This document shows positions 17,042 to 25,994 of a stretch of 45,701 nucleotides of DNA, one piece after another. The notes under the pieces are model-generated. The model was not told the DNA's origin. It made no database searches and worked only from the letters and a program-made list of their open reading frames with translations. Position 1 is the stretch's first letter. Each line of letters starts with the position of its first letter. The position numbers and the translations under genes are program-made. This stretch comes from an uncultured Pirellulaceae bacterium (GTDB lineage: Bacteria > Planctomycetota > Planctomycetia > Pirellulales > Pirellulaceae), in the NCBI GenBank assembly GCA_937928215.1, contig CALFWL010000055.1, positions 1 to 45,701 of the forward strand, given 5' to 3'.

Positions 17042-19474
17042 GTGAATTTATCGCTTTCTACTCTCGACCGAGAAGTTCTGCGTCATTTGAATTTCACGCT
17101 TGGACATCATCAGTCAGAATTGGATAAGACTTACGTCTATCGTGCGCTGGCGATTGCGGTTCGGGACCGTTTGATTAACGATTGGGTCGACACGCGAAAA
17201 TCTTTCATGGCGACCAGTGACCGCAAGGTTTACTACCTTTCGTTGGAGTTTCTGATTGGTCGCTCGCTGACCAATGCCGTCTTGAATCTTGATATCGACG
17301 ATGACGCCGCTTCGGTGGCTCGCGAGTACGGCGTTCAATTTGAAGAGTTGGCAGAAGAGGAACTTGATGCGGGCCTAGGCAATGGCGGGCTCGGGCGACT
17401 GGCAGCTTGTTTCCTTGACAGCTGTGCGAATCTGAAGCTGCCGGTTGTGGGCTATGGAATTCGGTACGAGTACGGGATGTTCCATCAGCATATTAAAGAT
17501 GGGCGACAGGTCGAGGATCCAGATCACTGGTTACGAGACGGGAATCCTTGGGAAATTGAACGTCCCGAAAATACGCGGACGATTCGTTTCTATGGCCACA
17601 CAACCCAACGAATTGGTGCCGACGGCGAATTGCGTGCGGCCCTGACGGACACTCACGACGTGCTGGCGATCCCGTTTGATATGCCTATTCCAGGTTACAA
17701 GAATGGAACCGTGAACACGCTGCGACTGTGGAAGGCGACGGCCACGGACGTGTTTGATTTGGACGAATTCAATTCCGGCTCTTACACCGAGGCAGTTGCC
17801 TCCAAGAACAACGCCGAGCAAATCACGATGGTGTTGTACCCGAATGATTCCAGTGAAAACGGGAAAGAGCTGCGTTTAAAGCAGCAGTATTTCTTGGTTT
17901 CAGCCAGCCTACAGGATGTTTTGGAGGACTGGACCGGCAAGCATGGCTCTGATTTCACGAATTTCGCCAAGTCGAATTGTTTCCAATTGAATGACACCCA
18001 TCCTGCCTGTGCCGTCCCCGAATTGATGCGGTTGTTGATGGACGAATACGGCCAATCGTGGGATCAAGCGTGGTCGATTACTTCCAGTTGCATGGCGTAC
18101 ACCAATCACACGCTGTTGCCAGAGGCGCTGGAGCGTTGGTCGGTCGCCCTGTTTGGCCGACTGTTGCCACGACTGCTTGAGATCATTTACGAAATCAATC
18201 GACGCTTCCTTGCTGTCGTTGCGAAAAAGTATCCGGGCAATGTCGAACTACAGCGGCGAGTTTCTCTGGTGGAAGAGGGCCACGACCCGCAACTGCGAAT
18301 GGCCTATCTGTCCATCGTTGGAAGCTTTTCGGTTAACGGAGTCGCTCAGCTGCACACCGATTTGCTCAAAGAAGGGCTCTTCGCGGACTTCGAGGATCTG
18401 TGGCCTGAGAAATTCAATAACAAGACGAACGGTGTTACGCCCCGTCGCTGGCTTTCCCATTGCAATCCCGGTTTAAGGAATTTGTTGGACCAGACGATTG
18501 GCGACCAGTGGAAACGTGACTTGAGCCACATCGAAAAACTGAAACCCTACGCGGAGGACACCGATTTCCTGCGTCGTTGGATTGACGTGAAACAGTCTAA
18601 CAAGCGTGAGCTTGCCAAATACGTGCTCGACAAAACGGGCGTCAAGTTCGATCCGGCGTTCATGTTCGACGTTCAGGTCAAACGGATTCACGAATACAAA
18701 CGGCAGCTGCTGAACACGCTTCACTGCATTCACTTGTTCAATCGAATCAAGCAAGGTGACACCGCCGGGATGGTCCCTCGCTGCGTGCTGATTGGCGGAA
18801 AGGCGGCTCCTGGTTATCACGTTGCAAAATTAATCGTCAAGTTGATCAGCAACGTGGCCGACGTGGTCAATAACGATCCGGATACTGCGGATTGGTTGCG
18901 AATGGTGTTTCTGCCGAACTATTGCGTTTCCGCGATGGAAGTCATTTGTCCGGGAACCGATCTGTCGGAACAGCTTTCGACCGCTGGAAAGGAAGCTTCC
19001 GGAACGGGCAATATGAAATTCATGATGAACGGAGCGTTGACGATCGGCACACTGGACGGAGCGAATATCGAAATCCGTGACAAAGCGGGGCCAGAAAACT
19101 TCTTTTTGTTTGGGCTCGACGCCGCAGAGGTCGTCAAAGTAAGGCAGAACTATCGACCCAACGATATCATCGCTGGCGATCCTGCGATTGCTCAGGTGAT
19201 GGAGCGACTGGAGGGCGGTTGGTTCAATCGGAATGAGCCCGGCATCTTTGACATGCTGACCTCCGGATTGCGAGACCCTCATGATCAGTGGCTGACGATC
19301 GCCGACTTCCGCAGCTTTATCGATGCGCAACATCAAGTGGCGGTCGAGTATCAGCAGCAGGCGGTATGGAGTCGCAAGAGCGTCCTGAACGTCGCGGGCA
19401 GCGGCTACTTTTCCAGTGATCGGACCATCGGCCAATACGCGAGCGAAATCTGGAAAACAAAAAGCCAGTCTTGA
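17042..19474 (+). CDS. glgP: Glycogen/alpha-glucan phosphorylase
   Basis: This 810-residue GT35 enzyme releases glucose 1-phosphate from glycogen or maltodextrin using pyridoxal phosphate. Signature segments are RKVYYLSLEFLIGRSL, GLGNGGLGRLAACFLDS, YGIRYEYGMFHQ, LNDTHPACAVPELMR, FNNKTNGVTPRRWL, QVKRIHEYKRQLLN and the cofactor motif EASGTGNMKFMMNGALTIGTLDGANIEI, with Lys659 as the PLP lysine. Length is normal for bacterial GlgP/MalP. The start is GTG at 17042 with AAAGG upstream. It converges on the c-di-GMP gene, with only 7 bp between the stops. Whether it is functionally tied to the ATP-grasp operon just upstream cannot be told from sequence. Confidence 0.96.
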   Translation: MNLSLSTLDREVLRHLNFTLGHHQSELDKTYVYRALAIAVRDRLINDWVDTRKSFMATSDRKVYYLSLEFLIGRSLTNAVLNLDIDDDAASVAREYGVQFEELAEEELDAGLGNGGLGRLAACFLDSCANLKLPVVGYGIRYEYGMFHQHIKDGRQVEDPDHWLRDGNPWEIERPENTRTIRFYGHTTQRIGADGELRAALTDTHDVLAIPFDMPIPGYKNGTVNTLRLWKATATDVFDLDEFNSGSYTEAVASKNNAEQITMVLYPNDSSENGKELRLKQQYFLVSASLQDVLEDWTGKHGSDFTNFAKSNCFQLNDTHPACAVPELMRLLMDEYGQSWDQAWSITSSCMAYTNHTLLPEALERWSVALFGRLLPRLLEIIYEINRRFLAVVAKKYPGNVELQRRVSLVEEGHDPQLRMAYLSIVGSFSVNGVAQLHTDLLKEGLFADFEDLWPEKFNNKTNGVTPRRWLSHCNPGLRNLLDQTIGDQWKRDLSHIEKLKPYAEDTDFLRRWIDVKQSNKRELAKYVLDKTGVKFDPAFMFDVQVKRIHEYKRQLLNTLHCIHLFNRIKQGDTAGMVPRCVLIGGKAAPGYHVAKLIVKLISNVADVVNNDPDTADWLRMVFLPNYCVSAMEVICPGTDLSEQLSTAGKEASGTGNMKFMMNGALTIGTLDGANIEIRDKAGPENFFLFGLDAAEVVKVRQNYRPNDIIAGDPAIAQVMERLEGGWFNRNEPGIFDMLTSGLRDPHDQWLTIADFRSFIDAQHQVAVEYQQQAVWSRKSVLNVAGSGYFSSDRTIGQYASEIWKTKSQS

Positions 19475-19481
19475 TTCGTGA

Positions 19482-21716
19482 TCAGTTGGTGTCCGTATCA
19501 GAATTTGCACTTGCATCGAGCCATTGTTGCCGGGTTGCAAGGATTAAATCCTTCGCGGCCAGAAACGCATCAACGACCTGAGGATCAAAGTGCTTGCCGC
19601 GTTGGGCGGTGATCATTTCGAAACAGACCGAGGGTTCGATTGCTTTTTTGTACGGGCGTTCGGTATTAAGTGCGTCAAACACGTCAGCGATGGCGGTGAT
19701 TCGTCCCTCCAGCGGAATGTTTTCTCCTGCCAGTTTGTTCGGGTAGCCTGAGCCATCCCAGCGTTCGTGGTGAGTCGACGCGATTCGCGCGGCCATGCGA
19801 AGCAGCGGCGACGTGATCGTCGCTTTCTCCATATTCTGGGCCTTCCCGAAAAAGATGCGATCGGCTTCCTCGCAGTGAGTTTCGATAACCGCTCTTTCGT
19901 CCACCGTCAGTCCCGCTGGCTTGTGCAGGATAGAATCGGGAATGGACAGTTTTCCGACATCGTGCAACTGCGCGGCCAGTTCGATGTAGCCGACGAAATC
20001 GGGATCCATGCCCATTTGTTTCGCGACAACGGCTGCATAATGTCCGACTCGAATCACATGATTTCCAGTTTCCATGTCTCGGATTTCCGCGGCTCGTGCG
20101 AGGCACAGAATCGTTTCGCGTCGCGTGGCGAAAAGCTCGGCCGTCCGTCCTTTCACTTCCTGGGTCAGTCGATCCGAGAACGCGACCAGTTGATCATGCT
20201 GTATTTTCAGCTTCAAAGCATTGCTGACTCGAACGTCCAGTTCGATCGTGTTGGTTGGTTTGGTAAGGAAGTCGTTAGCGCGAAGCTTCAGCGACGCCAC
20301 CCGAATTCGGTCGTCTGTCGTGGACGTCATGATCAACACCTGAATGTTTTCAGTGGCCGGATTGTCCTTGACCAATCGCAAAATCTCGAGGCCGTTGATC
20401 TTGGGCATTCGGATGTCAAGGATCACAAGGTCAGGCTGTAGCGACGCGATTTTTTCGACCGCTTGAGTCGAATCGTTTTCGACAAGAATATTTTCGTATC
20501 CAGACTTTCGAAGTTGAAGTTCGATCATCTGAGAGATGGCGGGCTCGTCATCGACGATCAAGATATGACCATCACGTGGATTCTTGATTCGAGTCTCGGC
20601 ATCTTCGAGCTTCGGAATTTGAGTCAAGTGTTTATCGCCGATCGAGACGGCTCCCGCATCTGAGTAAACGTTGATCAGGTTTCGGCCCTGTCGCTTACTT
20701 TGATAAAGAGCCGCATCGGCTGCGTTAAACAGTGATCCCTTGTCATCGACTCGTTTGTTCAACGTGGCTATTCCGACGCTGATTGTCGTTTCGTGTCTTG
20801 AGTCATTCAAAAGTACAGACTCATGGGCAACTCGGCTTTTCAGTTCTCTGGCAAGCGAGGTGGGCCAATCCGGGTCGTTGTGTTCACAGACGATCGCGAA
20901 CTCGTCTCCACCGATTCGTGCGACGAAATCCTGTTCCGTTGCAATCGTCGCAGCGAGTTGAGCGACGAATTTCAGCACATCGTCTCCGTGCTGATGTCCG
21001 AAATTATCGTTCGCTTGTTTGAAATTGTCGATATCGAATAAGATCAGGCTCAGCAAAGCGTCCGTATGACTGACGACCTTTGTTGAATAATACTCGTCAA
21101 AGTAACGGCGGTTGTTGACTCCGGTTAGGGCGTCGACTCGCAGTTCTTTCTCGACCGACTTGATTTGATCTTCGATCCCGTCAGCGTACTGTTTGAATCG
21201 CAATGCGTTCTTGATGCGCTGGACCAGTTCGGCTGATCCAACCGGTTTGGTCAGGTACTCGTTCGCACCCGCAGCCAGCGCTTCAAGGCGAGAATCTTCA
21301 TCATCAGACGATGTCAGAATGATCACCGGTAGGTACTGCGTTTCACTGCGAGTTCGTAGGTATTTGAGAACCGAGATTCCTTCAAGCTGCGGAATGTGCA
21401 GGTCCAACAAAACCACATCCAACGCGTTCTCATTGATGAAGCTGATGGCGCGATGAGGGTCGTTGAACACATTCACATTGGTGAATCCGGAGCGTTGAAG
21501 CGTTCTTTGGATGACATCAGTGGTCGCTCGTTCATCGTCGATTACCACGATAGTAGCCGCATGGCACTGCTTGAACGTTTCGTCATCCATCTGCTGACCG
21601 ACAGGCAGCGCAACGGACTCAATGGAATCGGCTGAAGCTGAGACAGCGGCAGTGCGAAGCGGCACAGCGAAGTTCAAATCCACTAATTGAGACGGAGATG
21701 AGGTCATGTCGAACAT
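19482..21716 (-). CDS. REC-GGDEF-REC-HD-GYP response regulator (cyclic-di-GMP synthesis and hydrolysis)
   Basis: Four domains are visible in 744 residues: REC1 (about 54-175, phospho-acceptor Asp105 in VVLLDLHIPQ), GGDEF (about 195-350, motif RIGGDEFAIV intact), REC2 (about 384-500, Asp434 in VILDIRMPK) and HD-GYP (about 530-720, HDVGKL at 585 and HHERWDGSGYP at 649-659). GGDEF domains make cyclic-di-GMP and HD-GYP domains degrade it, so the protein could do both under control of two phosphorylation inputs. The allosteric I-site RxxD expected just before GGDEF reads EQDF here, so feedback inhibition at that site is probably absent. It is cytoplasmic and divergent from the surface protein-kinase pair, a possible partner. 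Confidence 0.93.
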   Translation of the reverse strand: MFDMTSSPSQLVDLNFAVPLRTAAVSASADSIESVALPVGQQMDDETFKQCHAATIVVIDDERATTDVIQRTLQRSGFTNVNVFNDPHRAISFINENALDVVLLDLHIPQLEGISVLKYLRTRSETQYLPVIILTSSDDEDSRLEALAAGANEYLTKPVGSAELVQRIKNALRFKQYADGIEDQIKSVEKELRVDALTGVNNRRYFDEYYSTKVVSHTDALLSLILFDIDNFKQANDNFGHQHGDDVLKFVAQLAATIATEQDFVARIGGDEFAIVCEHNDPDWPTSLARELKSRVAHESVLLNDSRHETTISVGIATLNKRVDDKGSLFNAADAALYQSKRQGRNLINVYSDAGAVSIGDKHLTQIPKLEDAETRIKNPRDGHILIVDDEPAISQMIELQLRKSGYENILVENDSTQAVEKIASLQPDLVILDIRMPKINGLEILRLVKDNPATENIQVLIMTSTTDDRIRVASLKLRANDFLTKPTNTIELDVRVSNALKLKIQHDQLVAFSDRLTQEVKGRTAELFATRRETILCLARAAEIRDMETGNHVIRVGHYAAVVAKQMGMDPDFVGYIELAAQLHDVGKLSIPDSILHKPAGLTVDERAVIETHCEEADRIFFGKAQNMEKATITSPLLRMAARIASTHHERWDGSGYPNKLAGENIPLEGRITAIADVFDALNTERPYKKAIEPSVCFEMITAQRGKHFDPQVVDAFLAAKDLILATRQQWLDASANSDTDTN

Positions 21717-22193
21717 TCAGCGGAGGGAATAGGAAGCGATGATTGGGCAAGCGATTTCCGCGAGCGTCATTAGCTTCGTGCAGCATAAAGTGACTTGAAT
21801 AGCGACCTACAGGATCACAAATCCAATTGCGGGTTGGTGCAAAAAAGTAGGTCATTGTGAATCCAGCCCATCCAAAATCATTTTTTTTGATTTGGAATCT
21901 GACTGTCGTGGTCAGATCGATCGGCCTAAGCCAACTGGCCGAAACAGCCAATACTTTCCGGAATGTGGTCGCGACATTCGCAAGCCATTTGACACGAATA
22001 ACCGGAATGGAATCTTGAATCACGAGTAAAACGGCTTTGACAATCGCGAGTGCACCCGAGCAATGACGTATCGTTGACCTGAAGTGACAGGTGGAATGGC
22101 TCGGTTTGTCCAGCCGTCTTCCAAAGTTCCAGCCGTCTTCCCAAGTTTCGCTCGCCTCGATGTCCCCCCTCCCTCCTTTCTTCAGCGGATTCT
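21717..22193. other. Intergenic region between divergent c-di-GMP enzyme and surface protein
   Basis: No supported gene; the 404-codon minus-strand frame across it overlaps two real genes and has no family features. There is a 19-bp tandem duplication (CCAGCCGTCTTCCMAAGTT, 22110-22128 and 22129-22147, 18 of 19 identical). An AT-rich hairpin CCAAAATCA/TGATTTGG lies around 21872-21894 with T-rich loop. Divergent promoters are expected here. Confidence 0.45.
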
Positions 22194-25100
22194 GTGTTTC
22201 AGCAACTGACCAGAAAACTCGAAATTTTTTCCGCTTGGAGCACTCACGCCAGCGAGAGGAAGACAGACAGCGGGCGGGACAAAGATAAATCCTGGTTGAA
22301 CGAATCTGTGATCGACGCGCACGAGTTGGAGGCGAGGATCTTATATAGCGCCGCGCCGGTGCCCGTGGACTTGGTGATCGAAGGACCGACGGAAGCTCAC
22401 GCTGCTGGGATTGAATTTTCCGAAGCCGCGATTGAATTTGCTGTGGAGCAGGATCCGATTTTGTCGTCGCAAGAACTGGGAACGATTGACGATTCGCATG
22501 CAGACGAGGCCGAAGATTACTCGGGCGGCATGGTTGGAAATTCCGATCAGGTTCTCGATCTGGTCTTTGTTGATGAGAGTGTCGCCGAAGATCAGCGGCT
22601 AATCGATGGAATTTGGTCACAGATGCCCAACGCATTGATTTTTCGATTGAGTTCAAACCAGGACGGCATTGAGGCAATGACATCGATTCTCGCTGAACGC
22701 ACCGACGTGCGATCGGTGCATATCCTCTCTCATGGCGACGCGGGTGAGGTGCAGCTCGGTAACGCGTCACTTTCAAGCGAATCACTGGCGACCTACGCTG
22801 ATGAATTAAGTTTGTGGAAGAATTCACTGACATCAGATGCGGATGTGTTTTTCTACGGGTGCGAGCTTGCCGGTGACGCGCAGGGAGAGCAATTGGTCGG
22901 TGATATTGCCCAGTTGACTGGTGCGGACGTGGCGGCCAGTGATGACCTGACCGGACACCATTCGCTGGGGGGCGACTGGGATCTTGAGTACGAAGTTGGG
23001 CAGATCGATTCCGAAGTTATTTTGTCGGCGAACATCGTCAATGACTGGGAGCACACTCTGGCGGTCGCACAGTCTGGAAACATTTCAACGGACGCTACGC
23101 CTGCGCGTGATCTGAGTGACGGTACCGCCCATACAACGTTAGCGGGCTCGGATCGCCTGCTGCTGGTTGGCGTCTCCTTCGGCCAGACACAGGAAGATTT
23201 CGTGTCTTCCATCACTTACAACGGAGACAGTTTGATTCGGGCGGGCGCGTTCGACAACTCAGACTCCGATCGATCGCGCGTTGAGATCTGGTATCGAGTC
23301 GCGCCGGACGTGGGAACGGATCTTGACCTTGACATCACGTACAGTGGAGACAGTCATCGGGGTGCAACCTACGGAATCGTATCCCTGACAGGTGTTGATC
23401 AAGCGAACCCTTTTGGAGCGTTTGTGGCGACCGAAGGTGATTCGGACAAGCCGAGCGTAACGATTTCATCGGCGGTGGGCGAATTGGTATTTGGTGTCGT
23501 GGCCCTGCACAATCAAGATGTCGACTTCACGCCTGGCGGAGGGCAGACAGAGCTTTGGGATCTTCATGTCGACAGGGCGAACGGTGCGGCTTCACTTGAG
23601 TCTGGAAGTGCTAATGTGGTCACGTCGTGGGACGCGGGCCGAAGCGACGAATGGGTCGCCGCGGGTGTCTCCATTCGCCCCGTAGCGTTGATCGCTCCAG
23701 AAACGCAAACTGCGACAGCTAGTGGAAATGAAGACGAGACCGTTGCGATTACGCTGGCAGGAACAGACGCCGACGGAACGGTGAATTCGTTTTCGTTATC
23801 GACATTGCCATCCAATGGAATGCTGTTTACCGACGCAGCACTTACCAATGCCGTAGCGATCGGCGTGGACTATGCGGCAACCGGTGAGTCGTTGACGTTA
23901 TATTTCGACCCGGACACAGATTGGCACGGAAGTTCCAGCTTCAATTTTTTAGCAAAAGACAATGATGGACAAAGTGATTCATCGCCCGCCACTGGCACGA
24001 TTACCGTTTCTTCGGTGAACGATGATCCGCGAATCACCAGCAACGGTGGAGGAGCAACGGCGGTTATCAATATTGACGAGAATCAGACGTTCGTGACAAC
24101 GGTTGCCGCGTCTGACACAGACAATCCGTCGAGTGCATTGAACTACTCCATTTTGGGAGGCCTTGACTCATCCCATTTCGTCATCGACTCAATGTCGGGC
24201 GACCTCGCATTTATTAACGCGCCTGACTATGAAAACCCGACGGATAGAAATTTTGACAATGATTACAATGTTAGGGTCCATGTCGATGACGGTAGCGGCG
24301 GTTCGGACGTCCAACAGATCCGGGTCATTGTTCAAAATGGGAACGAACGTCCTTATGTGGCAGGTAGCATTGCTGATCTCGTGATCAACGAGGACAGCAT
24401 TAACCTGTTCTTGGACCTTCGAAACGTGTTTGAAGACAACGAAGACGCAGATTCGGACTTGGTGTACTCGATCGAGAATGTGACCAATTCCGGGATCTTT
24501 ACTTCTGTTTCCGTCACCAGCAATTATTTTTTCACACTTAATTTTGGCGACAACCAGAACGGTTCGTCGATCGTTACCATTCGAGCGACTGATACGGGAG
24601 GTCTATTCACTGAAACGACTTCCAGCATCACGATAAATCCAGTCAATGACGACCCGTTCGTTGCCAGTCCAGTATTGCCAGTCGTGGTGGATGAGGATTC
24701 CCCAAACACGCGGATCACTTTGGGTGATATCTTTGACGACGTTGACATCCTGACCGACGGCGATTCTCTGACCTACCGCGTGGTTTCGAACACCAATGGG
24801 GCACTCGTTGCTCATTCCGTCGCGGGAAATCAGTTGAACCTGGACTATCTGGAAAACCAGTACGGACAGGTTCAGATTGTGATTGAAGCCAGTGACATTG
24901 GTGGACTGGTCGCCTCGGACACGATTACGCTGAACGTGATGGCTGTCAATGATCGCCCCGAAGTGGTTGATCACGTATTCAGATCGACAAATGGCGGGAC
25001 AACCAACCCAAATCGGCAGATTACCGGTAATCTGTTGGCTGGAGCCACCGACATCGAAAACGACAGCCTGACAGTAAGTCTGATTAAGGCTCCCGACAAC

Positions 25101-25940
25101 GGGGTTATCAATCTCAATCCCGACGGAACATTCACGTTTACTCCAGACGCAAACTTTTTTGGGCCAGTAACGATCGAGTTCGAAGCCAGTGACGGCGTTG
25201 ACGTGAGCGACAGAGGCACGGCGACATTCATCACGGATCAGTTGCCAATTCCAAGTCCAACGGAAGACAGTTCAGATGACTCAGACGAGGACGAAGACCA
25301 GCTGGTGCCGGTGGCGTTACAGCAAGTCCCTGAAGTACGAATCAAAGAATTGGTTGAGGTAACGGGCGGTATGGCAGCAACGTTTGCCAGTTTCCAATCG
25401 AAAGTAGCAGCGACTGAGCCCGACGAGGCACTCGTGGTCGTGGACGCAAGGTCCGAGGTGGGCGGTGGCACATCGAACAGGCAAATTTTCAGTCCTAGCG
25501 TGGACGCGTTCGTTCGGAGCTCAATCGAAGATTTGACGATCAACAAGTTCGACTACAGTGCCGAATTTTCAGCATCGTTGACTGCGTTTGGCCGCGACCT
25601 AGACGAAGCCGGACGAGAGCTGGAGTTTTTACAACTCTCCACCGTCGTATCGATCTCAGGTGTATCGATTGGATTCATGTCATTGGTTCTGCGCACCGGA
25701 GCAGTGGTGGCCAGCATGATGGTGAACGTGCCCGCTTGGCGATTGATGGATCCATTGTGCGTCCTAGGGTACTCGGATGACGACGCGGACGACGAAGATG
25801 AGTCTTTGTTGGATATTGTAGAAAGCGAGAACACCGGTGCCACGCGCAAGGTCTTGTCACATCCATCGCAACAAGGAATGGGTCGAAGTCGTTTGACCCC
25901 GTTGAAAAAAAGTCGGCAGCAAACATCACCAGTCGGATAA
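22194..25940 (+). CDS. Giant cell-surface protein: LEPR-XLL, DUF4347, cadherin/tandem-repeat domains, C-terminal membrane segment
   Basis: After a polar N-terminus comes the planctomycete LEPR-XLL-type motif (HELEARILYSAAPVP, about 43-57). Next is a DUF4347 domain (about 120-280) with VHILSHGDAGEVQLG and ADVFFYGCELAGDAQG. Its His180 and Cys223 recall the His/Cys pairs of clan CD (caspase-like) peptidases. Several Ig/cadherin-like and tandem-95-type repeats follow (AVNDRPEV, NSFSLSTLPSNGMLF, DPDTDWHGSSSFNF, INPDGTFTFTPDANFFGPVTI), rich in Asp and likely calcium-binding. Near 1146-1192 lies a hydrophobic segment (VSIGFMSLVLRTGAVVASMMVNVPAWRLMDPL) and then an acidic then basic tail. The start is GTG 22194; no clear ribosome site is visible. 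Likely adhesion or surface sensing; the kinase gene follows closely. Confidence 0.88.
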   Translation: MFQQLTRKLEIFSAWSTHASERKTDSGRDKDKSWLNESVIDAHELEARILYSAAPVPVDLVIEGPTEAHAAGIEFSEAAIEFAVEQDPILSSQELGTIDDSHADEAEDYSGGMVGNSDQVLDLVFVDESVAEDQRLIDGIWSQMPNALIFRLSSNQDGIEAMTSILAERTDVRSVHILSHGDAGEVQLGNASLSSESLATYADELSLWKNSLTSDADVFFYGCELAGDAQGEQLVGDIAQLTGADVAASDDLTGHHSLGGDWDLEYEVGQIDSEVILSANIVNDWEHTLAVAQSGNISTDATPARDLSDGTAHTTLAGSDRLLLVGVSFGQTQEDFVSSITYNGDSLIRAGAFDNSDSDRSRVEIWYRVAPDVGTDLDLDITYSGDSHRGATYGIVSLTGVDQANPFGAFVATEGDSDKPSVTISSAVGELVFGVVALHNQDVDFTPGGGQTELWDLHVDRANGAASLESGSANVVTSWDAGRSDEWVAAGVSIRPVALIAPETQTATASGNEDETVAITLAGTDADGTVNSFSLSTLPSNGMLFTDAALTNAVAIGVDYAATGESLTLYFDPDTDWHGSSSFNFLAKDNDGQSDSSPATGTITVSSVNDDPRITSNGGGATAVINIDENQTFVTTVAASDTDNPSSALNYSILGGLDSSHFVIDSMSGDLAFINAPDYENPTDRNFDNDYNVRVHVDDGSGGSDVQQIRVIVQNGNERPYVAGSIADLVINEDSINLFLDLRNVFEDNEDADSDLVYSIENVTNSGIFTSVSVTSNYFFTLNFGDNQNGSSIVTIRATDTGGLFTETTSSITINPVNDDPFVASPVLPVVVDEDSPNTRITLGDIFDDVDILTDGDSLTYRVVSNTNGALVAHSVAGNQLNLDYLENQYGQVQIVIEASDIGGLVASDTITLNVMAVNDRPEVVDHVFRSTNGGTTNPNRQITGNLLAGATDIENDSLTVSLIKAPDNGVINLNPDGTFTFTPDANFFGPVTIEFEASDGVDVSDRGTATFITDQLPIPSPTEDSSDDSDEDEDQLVPVALQQVPEVRIKELVEVTGGMAATFASFQSKVAATEPDEALVVVDARSEVGGGTSNRQIFSPSVDAFVRSSIEDLTINKFDYSAEFSASLTAFGRDLDEAGRELEFLQLSTVVSISGVSIGFMSLVLRTGAVVASMMVNVPAWRLMDPLCVLGYSDDDADDEDESLLDIVESENTGATRKVLSHPSQQGMGRSRLTPLKKSRQQTSPVG

Positions 25941-25994
25941 ACCATAAATATCACAGGTCGGTGCCCCAATCATTTGAACCTCATTCTGAATCCC

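Noticed and set aside
21872-21895. Hairpin CCAAAATCA/TGATTTGG as terminator
   Set aside because: The T-run is in the loop rather than after the stem, and no gene ends here.
21619-22833. 404-codon minus-strand frame
   Set aside because: It overlaps the start of the c-di-GMP gene and 600 bp of the surface-protein gene, is arginine/serine/proline-rich and has no family motifs; a shadow frame.
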